A stretch of DNA of 64,000 nucleotides, from contig NZ_KB291617.1 of NCBI RefSeq assembly GCF_000320405.1, forward strand, positions 1 to 64,000, read 5' to 3'. A program made the position numbers and the translations under genes. Each line of letters starts with the position of its first letter. Within the stretch, counting starts at the first letter, position 1. Shown here one piece after another: positions 8,558-18,344 of the stretch. This DNA comes from Clostridium celatum DSM 1785. Its GTDB lineage: Bacteria; Bacillota; Clostridia; Clostridiales; Clostridiaceae. The notes under the pieces are model-generated. The model searched no databases and was not told where the DNA came from. It saw nothing but the letters and a program-made list of their open reading frames with translations.

Positions 8558-10552
8558 ATGAAGCTTTCTTTTTGGAGGCAAGAACCAAAAACAATATTAA
8601 AGTTTTTATTAGCTCCAATAATTATTAATATTATTATTGAATTTTGTAGTAGAAGAAGTTTTTTAGAAACTATAAGTTATATAATAAATTCACCTCTAAC
8701 ATTTTTATATAATTCCTTTATAATTTTAACTACATTATCAGTTGTAATATTATTTAAAAGAAGACAGTTTATATTCACTATTATATCTAGTATTTGGATT
8801 GGATTTGGTATAACAAATGGTATAGTTTTAAGTCATAGAGTAACACCATTTACTGCTACTGATTTAACTCTTATAAAATCTTGTTTATCAATTTTTTCAA
8901 AATATTTATCACCAATTAGTATAATTTTAATAGCTATGGCTCTTATTATTTTAATAGGTTTATTAGTTTTTCTATTTTTTAAAGGACATAAATATGAATA
9001 TAAAATAAATTATAAAAAGAATATATTAATAGTATCTTCATTATGTTTTTGCTTATTTTTATCTACTAAATTGGCTATTGGCTTAAATATTGTTTCATCT
9101 TATTTTGGAAATATTGCCTTTGCTTATTTAGACTATGGATTTCCTTATTGTTTTTCTAATACATTATTAAATACAGGTATAGATAAACCTAAGGATTATT
9201 CTAAAGAAACTATTTCGCAAATATCTAATTTAATAGCAAATACTGATTCAACTAACAAGTTACTACTTGCTAGTAGTGATAATAATTTAAAGCTTTCACA
9301 AAGTAGACCAAATATTATTATGCTACAATTAGAATCATTTTTTGATCCGACTTTAATAAATTACTTAAATTTTTCAAGTGATCCAGTACCAAACTTTAGA
9401 AATCTTAAAGAAAATTATCCCTCTGGATATTTAACAGTTCCATCTGTAGGGGCTGGTACTGCTAATACAGAATTTGAAATATTAAGTGGTATGAGTTTAA
9501 GGTTTTTTGGACCTGGTGAATATCCTTATAAAACAATTTTACAGGAAAGTACCTGCGAAACTATAAACTATGATCTAAAAGAGCTTGGATACTCTACTCA
9601 TGCTATTCATAATAATAAAGGAACTTTCTATGATAGAGATTTTGTTTTTTCTCAATTAGGATTTGATACTTTCACTTCATTGGAATACATGAATGTACAA
9701 GAATATACTCCTACTGGTTGGGCTAAAGATTTTTATCTTACTGATGAAATATTAAAAAGTATTAATTCTACTATTGGCACAGATTTTGTTTATACTATTT
9801 CTGTTCAAGGTCATGGTGACTATCCTAAAGATAAAATTTTAGAAAATCCTGAAATAACTTTAACAGGATTAGAAGATGCAGAAACTAATAATGCATTTAC
9901 TTACTATGTAAACCAAATACATGAAATGGATAAATTTCTTGGTGAGTTAACAACTGCTTTATCTAATCTTGCTGAAGATACTGTTTTAGTTTTATATGGT
10001 GATCACTTACCTACATTAGGACTTGCAGATGAAGATTTAAAAAATGGCTCTATATTTCAAACAGAATACGTAGTATGGAGTAATTTTGATCTATCTAGAG
10101 AAGATGAAGATTTAACAGCTTATCAATTAACATCTTCAGTATTAGAAAGTTTAAATATAAATAATGGTGTTTTAACAAAATTCCATAATCAATTTAAAAA
10201 TTCAAGCGATTATCTAGATGATTTAAAACTATTACAGTATGATATGCTATATGGAGAAAAGTATATATATAATGGAGAAAATCCTTTTATTGCAACCAAC
10301 TTACAAATGGGAATTGATAAAATAACTATAGATAATATATACACTGAAAATAATAAAATATTTATTAAGGGACAAAATTTCAATGAATTTAGCAAAGTTT
10401 ATGTGAATAATGAATATATAGAAACCACATTTATTGATAATAATACACTGTCTATAGAAGATACTGATTTTCCACAATCATCTTCTATAGTTATAACTCA
10501 AAGAACATCTGGTGGTGGAAAACTAGGCTCAACAAACGAATATATTTATTAA
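8558..10552 (+). CDS. LtaS-like membrane sulfatase-fold enzyme (lipoteichoic acid synthase family)
   Basis: A 664-residue enzyme with about five N-terminal membrane helices (residues 1-190) and a large extracellular alkaline-phosphatase/sulfatase-fold domain. Visible site elements are LQLESFFDPT (first metal ligand), SVGAGTANTEFEIL (with the catalytic Thr), the HAIHNNKGTFYDRD segment and YGDHLPTL. Such enzymes polymerise glycerol-phosphate from phosphatidylglycerol onto a glycolipid anchor. After the catalytic domain, residues from about 585 form an extra beta-rich module resembling an IPT/TIG fold, which standard LtaS lacks. Shine-Dalgarno AAAGGGGGA precedes the start. Confidence 0.88.
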   Translation: MKLSFWRQEPKTILKFLLAPIIINIIIEFCSRRSFLETISYIINSPLTFLYNSFIILTTLSVVILFKRRQFIFTIISSIWIGFGITNGIVLSHRVTPFTATDLTLIKSCLSIFSKYLSPISIILIAMALIILIGLLVFLFFKGHKYEYKINYKKNILIVSSLCFCLFLSTKLAIGLNIVSSYFGNIAFAYLDYGFPYCFSNTLLNTGIDKPKDYSKETISQISNLIANTDSTNKLLLASSDNNLKLSQSRPNIIMLQLESFFDPTLINYLNFSSDPVPNFRNLKENYPSGYLTVPSVGAGTANTEFEILSGMSLRFFGPGEYPYKTILQESTCETINYDLKELGYSTHAIHNNKGTFYDRDFVFSQLGFDTFTSLEYMNVQEYTPTGWAKDFYLTDEILKSINSTIGTDFVYTISVQGHGDYPKDKILENPEITLTGLEDAETNNAFTYYVNQIHEMDKFLGELTTALSNLAEDTVLVLYGDHLPTLGLADEDLKNGSIFQTEYVVWSNFDLSREDEDLTAYQLTSSVLESLNINNGVLTKFHNQFKNSSDYLDDLKLLQYDMLYGEKYIYNGENPFIATNLQMGIDKITIDNIYTENNKIFIKGQNFNEFSKVYVNNEYIETTFIDNNTLSIEDTDFPQSSSIVITQRTSGGGKLGSTNEYIY

Positions 10553-10561
10553 ATTTAATAG

Positions 10562-10599
10562 AAAAGTGATTATATACTGGAAGAAATATAATCACTTTT
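10562..10599 (+). terminator. Terminator after the LtaS-like gene
   Basis: 14-bp perfect stem 10562-10575 / 10586-10599 with a 10-base loop, followed by T-rich sequence. It is placed 10 bases after the stop codon. Confidence 0.88.
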
Positions 10600-10753
10600 T
10601 AATTTTAATATTCTTTTCTATACTAAACACTTTACTTGTATAAAAATACTATCTTTTATATTTTTTCATTAAATAAATTATTGTTAAGTAAACTATAGAG
10701 AAAAATTAATGATATTATTGCAAGAAACATTTATAACAAACTTTAGAATTTAT

Positions 10754-11443
10754 TTAATATCCAGATTCTTTTTTAAGCTGTTGTAGCTCATTTTCTGTTA
10801 AGTATCTCCATTTTCCATATTCTATTCCTTCAATATTTATATTCATAATTCTAATTCTCTCTAGTTTTGTTACTGTGTATCCAAATGACTTAGTCATTCT
10901 TCTTATTTGTTTGTTTAAGCCTTGTGTTAAAATAATATTAAATGTATTTTCATTTATTCTGCTTACTTTGCAAGGCCTTGTAATTGCATCCCCTATATCA
11001 ACTCCACTTGACATACCTTTTATAAAATCTTCATCAAATGGATTATTTACAGTTACTATATATTCTTTTTCATGCAAATTATCTGATTCTAATATTTTAT
11101 TTGATAATATACCATCATTAGTCATTATTATTAAGCCTTGTGATTCTTTATCTAATCTACCTACCGGAAAAATATATTGCCCATAGTCCATATAATCTAT
11201 TATATTATTTTTTACATTTTCTGCTGCTGTACAAGTTATCCCTACTGGTTTATTTAATGCAATATAAATCTTTTTCTTAGCCTTAATAGGTTCATCATCA
11301 ATTAATATATTGTCTTCTTCTTCCACCCATTGTCCCATTTGTGCTAATAAACCATTAACCTTTACTCGCCCATCTTCTATTAATCTATTTGTTTCTCTTC
11401 TGGAGCATATTCCTAAATTACTAAAAAGTTTATTTATTCTCAT
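10754..11443 (-). CDS. rluF: 23S rRNA pseudouridine synthase RluF
   Basis: About 229 residues: an N-terminal S4 RNA-binding domain (MRINKLFSNLGICSRRE, GRVKVNG) and an RsuA-type pseudouridine synthase domain with the catalytic-Asp motif VGRLDKESQGL and the NKQIRRM motif. The close match along the whole length to the E. coli RluF pattern, including NHE/LHEKEYIVTV and ERIRIMNI, supports RluF rather than RluB or RsuA. The start at 11443 is preferred (GAGAGG about 12 bases upstream, and family N terminus); ATG at 11467 is possible. It stands alone. Confidence 0.85.
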   Translation of the reverse strand: MRINKLFSNLGICSRRETNRLIEDGRVKVNGLLAQMGQWVEEEDNILIDDEPIKAKKKIYIALNKPVGITCTAAENVKNNIIDYMDYGQYIFPVGRLDKESQGLIIMTNDGILSNKILESDNLHEKEYIVTVNNPFDEDFIKGMSSGVDIGDAITRPCKVSRINENTFNIILTQGLNKQIRRMTKSFGYTVTKLERIRIMNINIEGIEYGKWRYLTENELQQLKKESGY

Positions 11444-11605
11444 ACAAAACTTTATCCTCTCATTCATAAATACTATTTAAATAATACATATGAAAATTAA
11501 AAATGACAAGCAACAAATTTTATCAATCTGCTACTCATCATTTTAATATATTATATTTACAAATTTAGCTTATTAGCCTTAGATTTAACCATTCCTTAAT
11601 TCTTA

Positions 11606-12478
11606 CTAATTATTAAAAGGTTCTGTATGAATATTTATTTCTTTTATATATCCTAAGTTAGAAATTATTTTCTTTTCTAACTTATCTGCTATTTCATGTG
11701 CCTCTTCTAAAGTTTTACTCTTATCAATAAATATACTCATATCTACATATGCAATAGATCCATATTTTCTAGATTTTAAATCTTTTATTCCATATATTTT
11801 TTCATAGTTTTCTACTATATTTTCAATTTCATTTATATCATTGTCACTTATTGAACTATCCATCAATTCTCCACAAGAAGATTTTAAAATATCAATACCT
11901 ATCTTTACAACAACTATTGCTACAATTATTGATGCTATTGGATCTAAAATCTTAAATCCAAGTATTGCACCACCTATTCCTATAAAAGCTGCAATAGATG
12001 ATAATGCATCTGATCTATGATGCCATGCATCAGCTTTTAAAGCAGATGAATTAGTTTTCTTAGCTACTCTTATAGTAATCTGATATTGATATTCTTTAAC
12101 TCCAATTGAAATTGCTGCTACTATTAATGGTAATATAGTTGGAATTTTCACCTTACTAAGATTTAATAATGAAACTATTCCATCGTATCCTATTTTCACT
12201 GCAACTAAAATAAGTACTGCTGATAAGATAAATGCTACCAAACTTTCAGCTTTTTCATGACCATATTGATGCTCTTTATCTCTGGGTTTTCTAGATATTT
12301 TATTGCCTATAAGAATACCAATTGAAGTAATTATATCTGAAGCTGAATGTAATCCATCTGCAATTATTGCCGTAGAATTTCCTAAAAATCCAGCAAATAT
12401 TTTCAAAATCGTTAATCCTATATTAAGTAAAATTGATATTATCGTTATCTTATTAGATTCATCATATCTATCTTCCAT
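11606..12478 (-). CDS. Cation diffusion facilitator family transporter
   Basis: About 290 residues with six membrane helices and a C-terminal cytoplasmic domain. CDF metal-site motifs are visible: ADGLHSASD in helix 2 and KADAWHHRSDALSS in helix 5 (the HxxxD and H/D pairs), plus KISRKPRDKEHQYGHEKAES in the loop. Family members are proton antiporters exporting Zn, Mn, Fe or Co; the metal cannot be assigned. The start at 12478 is fixed by GGGGTGG five bases upstream. Confidence 0.88.
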   Translation of the reverse strand: MEDRYDESNKITIISILLNIGLTILKIFAGFLGNSTAIIADGLHSASDIITSIGILIGNKISRKPRDKEHQYGHEKAESLVAFILSAVLILVAVKIGYDGIVSLLNLSKVKIPTILPLIVAAISIGVKEYQYQITIRVAKKTNSSALKADAWHHRSDALSSIAAFIGIGGAILGFKILDPIASIIVAIVVVKIGIDILKSSCGELMDSSISDNDINEIENIVENYEKIYGIKDLKSRKYGSIAYVDMSIFIDKSKTLEEAHEIADKLEKKIISNLGYIKEINIHTEPFNN

Positions 12479-12671
12479 GAATACCACCCCTATTATCATA
12501 TGATAATTATATTATATGTATTAACTTCTTATTTGTACATATTTTATAAAACAAACTTTTTTCTCAATTGATAATCGATTTTGTTAGTTTATAATATTCA
12601 TTATCTATTTACTTATAAAATTCAAGACATATTATTATATACAATTTTCACCTAAAGGTCCTAAAAAACAC

Positions 12672-12720
12672 AAAAAACAAGCAATAAAAGTTTTTTATTT
12701 TAACCTTTTGCTTGTTTTTT
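12672..12720 (-). terminator. Terminator of the nitrate reductase operon
   Basis: 12672-12684 pairs with 12708-12720 (13 bp) around a loop that itself can fold. On the minus strand it ends in a T-run, five bases after the stop codon of the last gene. Confidence 0.82.
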
Positions 12721-12724
12721 TATT

Positions 12725-13947
12725 TTAATATACAAATTCTAAGTTTTCTTTTTCATTAAAGAAATCAGAATAGTCTATATCAAATAATGGTTTTTTAACT
12801 TTTCTTATATCAATATTTTCCTTTATAAGTTGTGTCAATACTCCAACATAAGATAAATCACCTTGAACTATAGCACCATATATTACTCCATCCTTATATA
12901 TTATCTTTTTATAATCCTTTCCTTTTACTTGCTGTTCCTCTTTATAACTATCATCAGGTTTATTTACTAATCCTAGAGACATTGTTGCTAATCCACAGAA
13001 ATTCATAGTGTTTTTACTTCCAAAAAAGTCATCCATATATATTTCTTTACCAATCATATTATTAGCTGCTATAATTCCTTCTTTAACGGCAGTTGGCCAT
13101 ATTGGATTTCTTCCTGTTATATCTCCAGCTCCATAAACATCCTTTATATTAGTTTCACCTTTTGAGTTAATTATAAGACCAAATTTATCACACTCTATAC
13201 CACTATCATTTAAAAAACCTATATTAGCTCTAACACCTGTGCATGCTATTATTAATTCACAAGGTACTTCTTCTTCAGTATTTAATTTTATTGAAATTGG
13301 ATTATTATTATCATCTACTATAACTTTTTCAGCTCTTACTCCAAACTTAAAGTTCACACCTTCTTCTTTTAATCTTTCTTGATATACTTCTGCTGCGTAA
13401 TTGTCAAATGAAGTGGTAATATTCTATCTCCCATTTCAACTAAAGTAATATTTACATCATAATCTAAAAGACCTGCTAAAACATCTACCCCTACTAATCC
13501 AGCACCTAAAATAGCAACATTTTTAACTTTTTTAGCTTCTTCCTTAATCTTAATAGCATCATCTAAATTTCTAAGTCCTACTACATTATTAGCAGTTCTT
13601 AAATTTTCTATTGGTGGTAAAAATGATGATGATCCTGCTGCCAATAAAACTTTATCATAGCTTAAATTTTCATTATTTGATAATTTAAGCTTTTTTTCTT
13701 TGATATTTATCCCTACTACCTCTACTCCCTTTATCCACTTTATATTATATATTTCAAAAAAATTCTTTGGAGTAAAGTCTAAAGCTTCTATTTCTCTTCT
13801 TCCATCTAAAAAATGATGAAGTATGCATCTTGAATAAACATATTCATCTTTAGATACTAATATTATCTCTGCATTTTTATCATTTTCACGTAGCGTTTTA
13901 GCTGCATTAATTCCAGATGCAGATGCTCCTACTATAACATATGCCAT
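12725..13947 (-). pseudogene. FAD-dependent NAD(P)H oxidoreductase of the nitrate operon, frameshifted
   Basis: Two adjacent reading frames together make one pyridine nucleotide-disulfide oxidoreductase of about 407 residues (NADH oxidase/rubredoxin reductase-like). The N-terminal part (12-residue FAD motif YVIVGASASGINAA, NAD motif VAILGAGLVGVDVLAG) ends at an out-of-frame stop at 13369. The C-terminal part resumes in another frame with GVNFKFGVRAEKV and holds the second FAD contact VYGAGDIT. Adding one base around 13405-13410 restores an uninterrupted protein. It would pass electrons from NAD(P)H via the ferredoxin-like partner to nitrate reductase. Its start overlaps the ferredoxin stop (TAATG). 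Confidence 0.85.
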
Positions 13948-14360
13948 TATTCATCTACCTCCTCTAAAGTCAATGCATTCATTGGACATTTATCTACACA
14001 TTGAGGAAAGTTTTGCTCTGTTGATATACACATGTCACATTTCATTACTTCTCTATTAGTTTGGTAATCCATCTTTAAAACACCATAAGGACATGCCATT
14101 ATACACATATAACAAGTTGCACATCTGCTTTTGTCATAAATAACGTATTTACTTTCATCATCTTTTCTCATAGCTCCAGTTGGACAAGCGTAAACACATT
14201 CTGGTCTAGTACAATGTCTACAATAAATTGGTGCAAATCGTCCTTCACTATTAATAACAATCCTTCCTCTTGTATCTCTTGATCCATGAGATACCTTACA
14301 TGCTGTAGTACATGTTAAACAACCAATACACTTTTTTCTATCTATTTTTATTCTCTTCAT
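13947..14360 (-). CDS. 4Fe-4S ferredoxin-type electron transfer subunit (nitrate reductase partner)
   Basis: A 137-residue protein with four cysteine clusters in the DmsB/HycB-like order: CIGCLTCTTAC, CRHCTRPECVYAC, CATCYMCIMAC and CDMCISTEQNFPQCVDKC, 16 cysteines for up to four 4Fe-4S clusters. It would shuttle electrons between the FAD oxidoreductase and the molybdenum nitrate reductase in the cytoplasm; no signal peptide is present. It sits nine bases after nitrate reductase and overlaps the oxidoreductase start by one base. It is the only intact gene of this three-gene operon. Confidence 0.9.
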   Translation of the reverse strand: MKRIKIDRKKCIGCLTCTTACKVSHGSRDTRGRIVINSEGRFAPIYCRHCTRPECVYACPTGAMRKDDESKYVIYDKSRCATCYMCIMACPYGVLKMDYQTNREVMKCDMCISTEQNFPQCVDKCPMNALTLEEVDE

Positions 14361-14369
14361 AGCCGTCTC

Positions 14370-16450
14370 CTAGTTAATCTTTTCTATTTTTACTGGCACA
14401 TATTTAAAATTGGGTTCTTTTGAATATGTATCAAATATAGATGGTAATAGTGAATTTGCTTCTATATAATGCATTGGCGCATATATTTGATCTTTTTTAA
14501 CACTTCTACTTAGCTTAACAAGAAAGTTATTACTTACACCATTTGGTGAGGTTATTTTAATTGTTTCATTATCCTTTATTCCTAATTCATTTGCTAAATC
14601 TGTATTTATATTTACATATCCTTCATGAGGAACTATAGAGAAAACATCCGGTATCTCTCTAGTTCTTGTTTGTGTATGCCATTGACCAACAGTTCCTCTT
14701 CCTGTATTAAATAAGTAAGGGTACTCATCTGATTGTTCATAAGTTACTGGTGCTACATCTTCATAAATAAATTTAGCTTTTCCACTTGGTGTATAATACT
14801 TATTATCTTCAAAAAGTCTTCTTTCATCTTTTTCTAACTGTTCACCTGCTCTAAATGGCCATTGTACTCCCCTTGAATCTTTTAACATATCATAATCCAC
14901 ACCTGTAATATCACAAGGCATTCCTTTAGTGCATGCTTTTAATGTTTCAAATGCATCCCTTGGTGTCTTCCATTTGTCTAATAATTTTCCCATTCCTAAA
15001 GCTTTACCTATACCCAACATAATATCATAATCTGTTAATTCATTTTCCTTCTTTTCTAATACTGGATCAAGCTTTGACAGTCTTCTTTCTGTATTAATTA
15101 ATACGCCTTCTTTCTTTAATCCATTGGCTGAAGGTAATAATAAATCACAATAACTAGTAGTTTCAGTATCTGCATAAATATCTTCTACAACTAAGAATTC
15201 TAATTTTTCAGCAGCTTTTTTAAAGTCTAAATTATTTATCCAAGAAACTATAGGGTTAGTTGCTATTACCCATAAAGCCTTTATTTCTCCAGAATTTATC
15301 TTATCTATTATAACATTATAAGGAAGAGTAGGCTTCTTAGGTAACATTTCAGGATCTATATCTAAAGCCTCTGCTACAGCTTTTCTCCTTGCCTCATTAT
15401 CATATTCCCCTCCACCATAAAGTCCTGTAGTATTACTAAAAAGTCTAGAGCCCATAGCATTACATTGACCAGTAATAGAGTTAGGCCCTGTTCCAAGTCT
15501 ACCTATATTTCCTGTCATTAAAGCTATATTTATAATTGCTTGTGCTGTTCTTACTGCTTGATATCCTTGATTTATTCCCATAGTCCACCATAATGATACT
15601 CTTTTCCCCTTATGTATTATTTCAGCCAGCTCTAAAACTCTGCCCTTAGATATACCTGTTTTTTCTTCAACATCTTCTAATGTATATTTTTTTACATGTT
15701 CTTTAAAACCTTCAAAATCTTCTGTGTATTTTTCAATATAATCAGTGTCAATCCAACCTTTTTCAATAAGAACATTTGATAATGTATATAAAAGTGTTAA
15801 ATCTGATTTTGGTTTTATATCTATCTACACATATCACAATTGCTTACAGTTTCTGTTCTTCTAGGATCTATAGCGATCTTTATGCAATCTTTATTATTTT
15901 TAGTCTTTCCCCAAAGAATTGGATGTGCAACTACAGGATTACAACCAATAAATATAATTACATCAGAATGCTCTAAATCATTAAAAGTATATGGTGGAGC
16001 ATCAAATCCAAAGCTTTGCTTATACGCAACTACTGAAGTAGCCATACAAAGTCTTGTATTTCCATCCCCATTACCACCTAAAAATGTTCTTCCTATATGC
16101 CCTGCTAATGCCATCTCTTCTGTAGCTAATTGACCTGTGCTTAAAAATGCAAAACTTTCTTTACCATACTTCTCTTGTATCTCTGTTACTCTTTTAGCAA
16201 ATAAATCAAATGCCTCTTGCCATTGTATTTGTTTTAATTCTCCATTCTTATCTCTTAAAAGTGGAAGTACAGGATTTTCATGTTCAGTATTTTGCTTATC
16301 TAAATTTAATCCCTTTACACAGCAAAAACCCTTATTAACAGGATAATCACTAGTAGGCACTACTCTCTTAATAAAACCATTGTCCTCAACATGAAAATCT
16401 AAGTTACATGCTATAGAACAATAATTACAAGTAGATCTTACAACTTTCAA
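14370..16450 (-). pseudogene. narB: Molybdopterin nitrate reductase (NarB/NapA family), frameshifted
   Basis: One molybdopterin oxidoreductase gene in two frames. The N-terminal 209 residues carry the 4Fe-4S ligands Cys8, Cys11, Cys15 and Cys43 and the molybdenum-ligating Cys134 in NTRLCMATS, then stop at a TAG about 15821. In another frame the coding sequence continues without stops from about 15820 (DIKPKSDLTLLYTLSNVLI) through GINQGYQAVR to the C-terminal molydopterin-binding domain (FNTGRGTVGQWHTQTRT). One base added between 15821 and 15827 would restore about 693 residues. No Tat signal is present, consistent with cytoplasmic ferredoxin-dependent clostridial enzymes. The start is TTG at 16450 behind AAGGAG. 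Confidence 0.88.
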
Positions 16451-16550
16451 TTAAATCACTCCTTCTTTAATTAATTCTATATCTCCATAAAATACTTATA
16501 ATTTATTAATTTTTTAATATCCTTATGTAAATTTATTTTTGTTATCCACA

Positions 16551-17534
16551 TTACTTTCTCATGTAATGTACTCCTCCCCAATTTACATTTTCACTTACTT
16601 CAGCTATCTCTGGTAAATTTACTCCATCTAAAGCCCATTTTTTATATTCCTTATATCCAACTCTATCAACTATATACCCAATATGCTCTTTTCCATAAGG
16701 TGCATCTGGGCTTATATATTCTCTAACAAACTTATATGTATTTTCTATAATTTTTAATACAGTATCTTCATCTGCCCACTTTATAAAATCTTCTGCAATT
16801 CTTGGGTTTGTTTTTCCTGTTCTCCCCATAATAACAACTCTAAAATATTTTTTAGGACTCCTACTCCATGCATTATTAGGGCAAGCTAAGACGCACTCTC
16901 CACATCCAATACACTTACTTGGATCTCTAACAACCTTATAATTCTTAGCACTTAATGCTGTAGTTGATACTTGCTTACATTTCTTTACACAAGCTCCACA
17001 AGATATACATCTATAAGAATCATAAACAGGCAAACACATTCCGATTATACCTATATCATGCATTCTAGCTTTTATACAATCATTTGGACATCCTGTTGCT
17101 GCTATTTTTACATGCAAATCATCTGGATATACCATATCTTCTATTTTTCTTGCTAATTCAGTTGTATTATATTGAGCTTTTGGACAAATATTATTTCCAA
17201 TGCAAGAAGTTATATTTCTCGTACCTGCTGAAGGATATCCATTGCCCTTATGATTTTGATTAGTCCCCATATTATCAATAATAGGTTGAAGTGCATCATT
17301 TACCTCATTCATACGCTCCATTGGAATACCTAATACTTCAAATCCTTGTCTTGTTGTAATATGAACTCTTCCATCTCCATATTTATCAGCAAGATCTGCA
17401 ACTAATTTTAATGTATCTGTACGAATTGAACCTCCTGGAATTCTAATTCTTACTGCTGTCATATATTTATTTTTAGTTATTCTAAAGGCATTTTTCATTG
17501 TCTTTCTTGTATTCAAATCATGTATAAGAGCCAT
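16551..17534 (-). CDS. asrC: Anaerobic sulfite reductase subunit C (siroheme subunit)
   Basis: A 327-residue catalytic subunit of the NADH-dependent sulfite reductase that reduces sulfite to sulfide. The siroheme/4Fe-4S ligands are seen as CIGNNICPKAQ (Cys-x5-Cys) and TGCPNDC (Cys-x3-Cys). A ferredoxin insert then carries CISCGACVKKC and CIGCGECVLAC. The sulfite-binding basic residues around TRQGFEV and KGNGYPSAGTRN are in place. It lies 12 bases after asrB. It is intact, unlike the nitrate reductase genes 100 bases downstream. Confidence 0.95.
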   Translation of the reverse strand: MALIHDLNTRKTMKNAFRITKNKYMTAVRIRIPGGSIRTDTLKLVADLADKYGDGRVHITTRQGFEVLGIPMERMNEVNDALQPIIDNMGTNQNHKGNGYPSAGTRNITSCIGNNICPKAQYNTTELARKIEDMVYPDDLHVKIAATGCPNDCIKARMHDIGIIGMCLPVYDSYRCISCGACVKKCKQVSTTALSAKNYKVVRDPSKCIGCGECVLACPNNAWSRSPKKYFRVVIMGRTGKTNPRIAEDFIKWADEDTVLKIIENTYKFVREYISPDAPYGKEHIGYIVDRVGYKEYKKWALDGVNLPEIAEVSENVNWGGVHYMRK

Positions 17535-17546
17535 AACCTACCCCTC

Positions 17547-18341
17547 CTAATCATATAAAGTCTTTCCAAAAGCATAATTAAATACTGGGCCATCAGTACA
17601 TATATAAGTTGTATTCATTCTACAATGGCCACATTTTCCTAGTCCACAACACATTTTTCTTTCATAAGAAACCCAAATATTATAATCTTCTATACCAATC
17701 TTTTGGAATTCAATTATTGAAAATTTCATCATCATTGGAGGTCCAACAATTACTACAGAAACATTATTTTTATCACTTATATTAAGATCTGGTATGTATT
17801 TAGTTACAAGGCCAACCTTCCCTTTATATTCCTCATCCCCTTTATCAACTGTTAATATTACATTAAATTTACTCTTCCATTTTTCTATATCTTCTTTAAA
17901 TAAAATATCATCAGGAGATCTAAATCCACATATTAATGTTACTCCTCTACACTTATCTATATTTGCATAAAAATACTCTAAAATTCCTCTAACAGGTGCT
18001 AATCCACTTCCCCCTGATACAATTATTATTTCTTTATCCACATAATTTTTTATTTCAAATCCATTTCCATATGGTCCTCTTAACCTTATAATATCTCCTA
18101 TATTCAATTTAAATATTTCTTCTGTAACCTTTCCAACTTCTCTAATTGTAAAATCTAAATATTCATCACTAAATCCTGATACTGATATTGGAGACTCTCC
18201 ATATTTAGGCATAGAAATCTCAAAGAATTGTCCCGGATTTATTTCATCACATTTTCTATTCACCCTGAAAGTCCATTCCTTTGGAGTATGTTTGATAATA
18301 TCTAAAATTTTTACTTCATAAGGAATATATTCATTTTCCAT
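17547..18341 (-). CDS. asrB: Anaerobic sulfite reductase subunit B (FAD/NAD and 2Fe-2S)
   Basis: A 264-residue flavoprotein of the ferredoxin reductase superfamily. An N-terminal FAD barrel (GQFFEISMPKYGESPISVSG, RGPYGNGF) is followed by the NAD-binding domain (VSGGSGLAPVRGILEY) and a C-terminal 2Fe-2S cluster in CCGLGKCGHC with a further Cys in YICTDGPV. It takes electrons from NADH and hands them to AsrA/AsrC. It is three bases downstream of asrA in the standard asrABC order. Confidence 0.95.
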   Translation of the reverse strand: MENEYIPYEVKILDIIKHTPKEWTFRVNRKCDEINPGQFFEISMPKYGESPISVSGFSDEYLDFTIREVGKVTEEIFKLNIGDIIRLRGPYGNGFEIKNYVDKEIIIVSGGSGLAPVRGILEYFYANIDKCRGVTLICGFRSPDDILFKEDIEKWKSKFNVILTVDKGDEEYKGKVGLVTKYIPDLNISDKNNVSVVIVGPPMMMKFSIIEFQKIGIEDYNIWVSYERKMCCGLGKCGHCRMNTTYICTDGPVFNYAFGKTLYD

Positions 18342-18344
18342 CTT

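Noticed and set aside
14370-16450. Programmed frameshifting in nitrate reductase
   Set aside because: No slippery heptamer or downstream stem at the break, and no known precedent; mutation or error is simpler.
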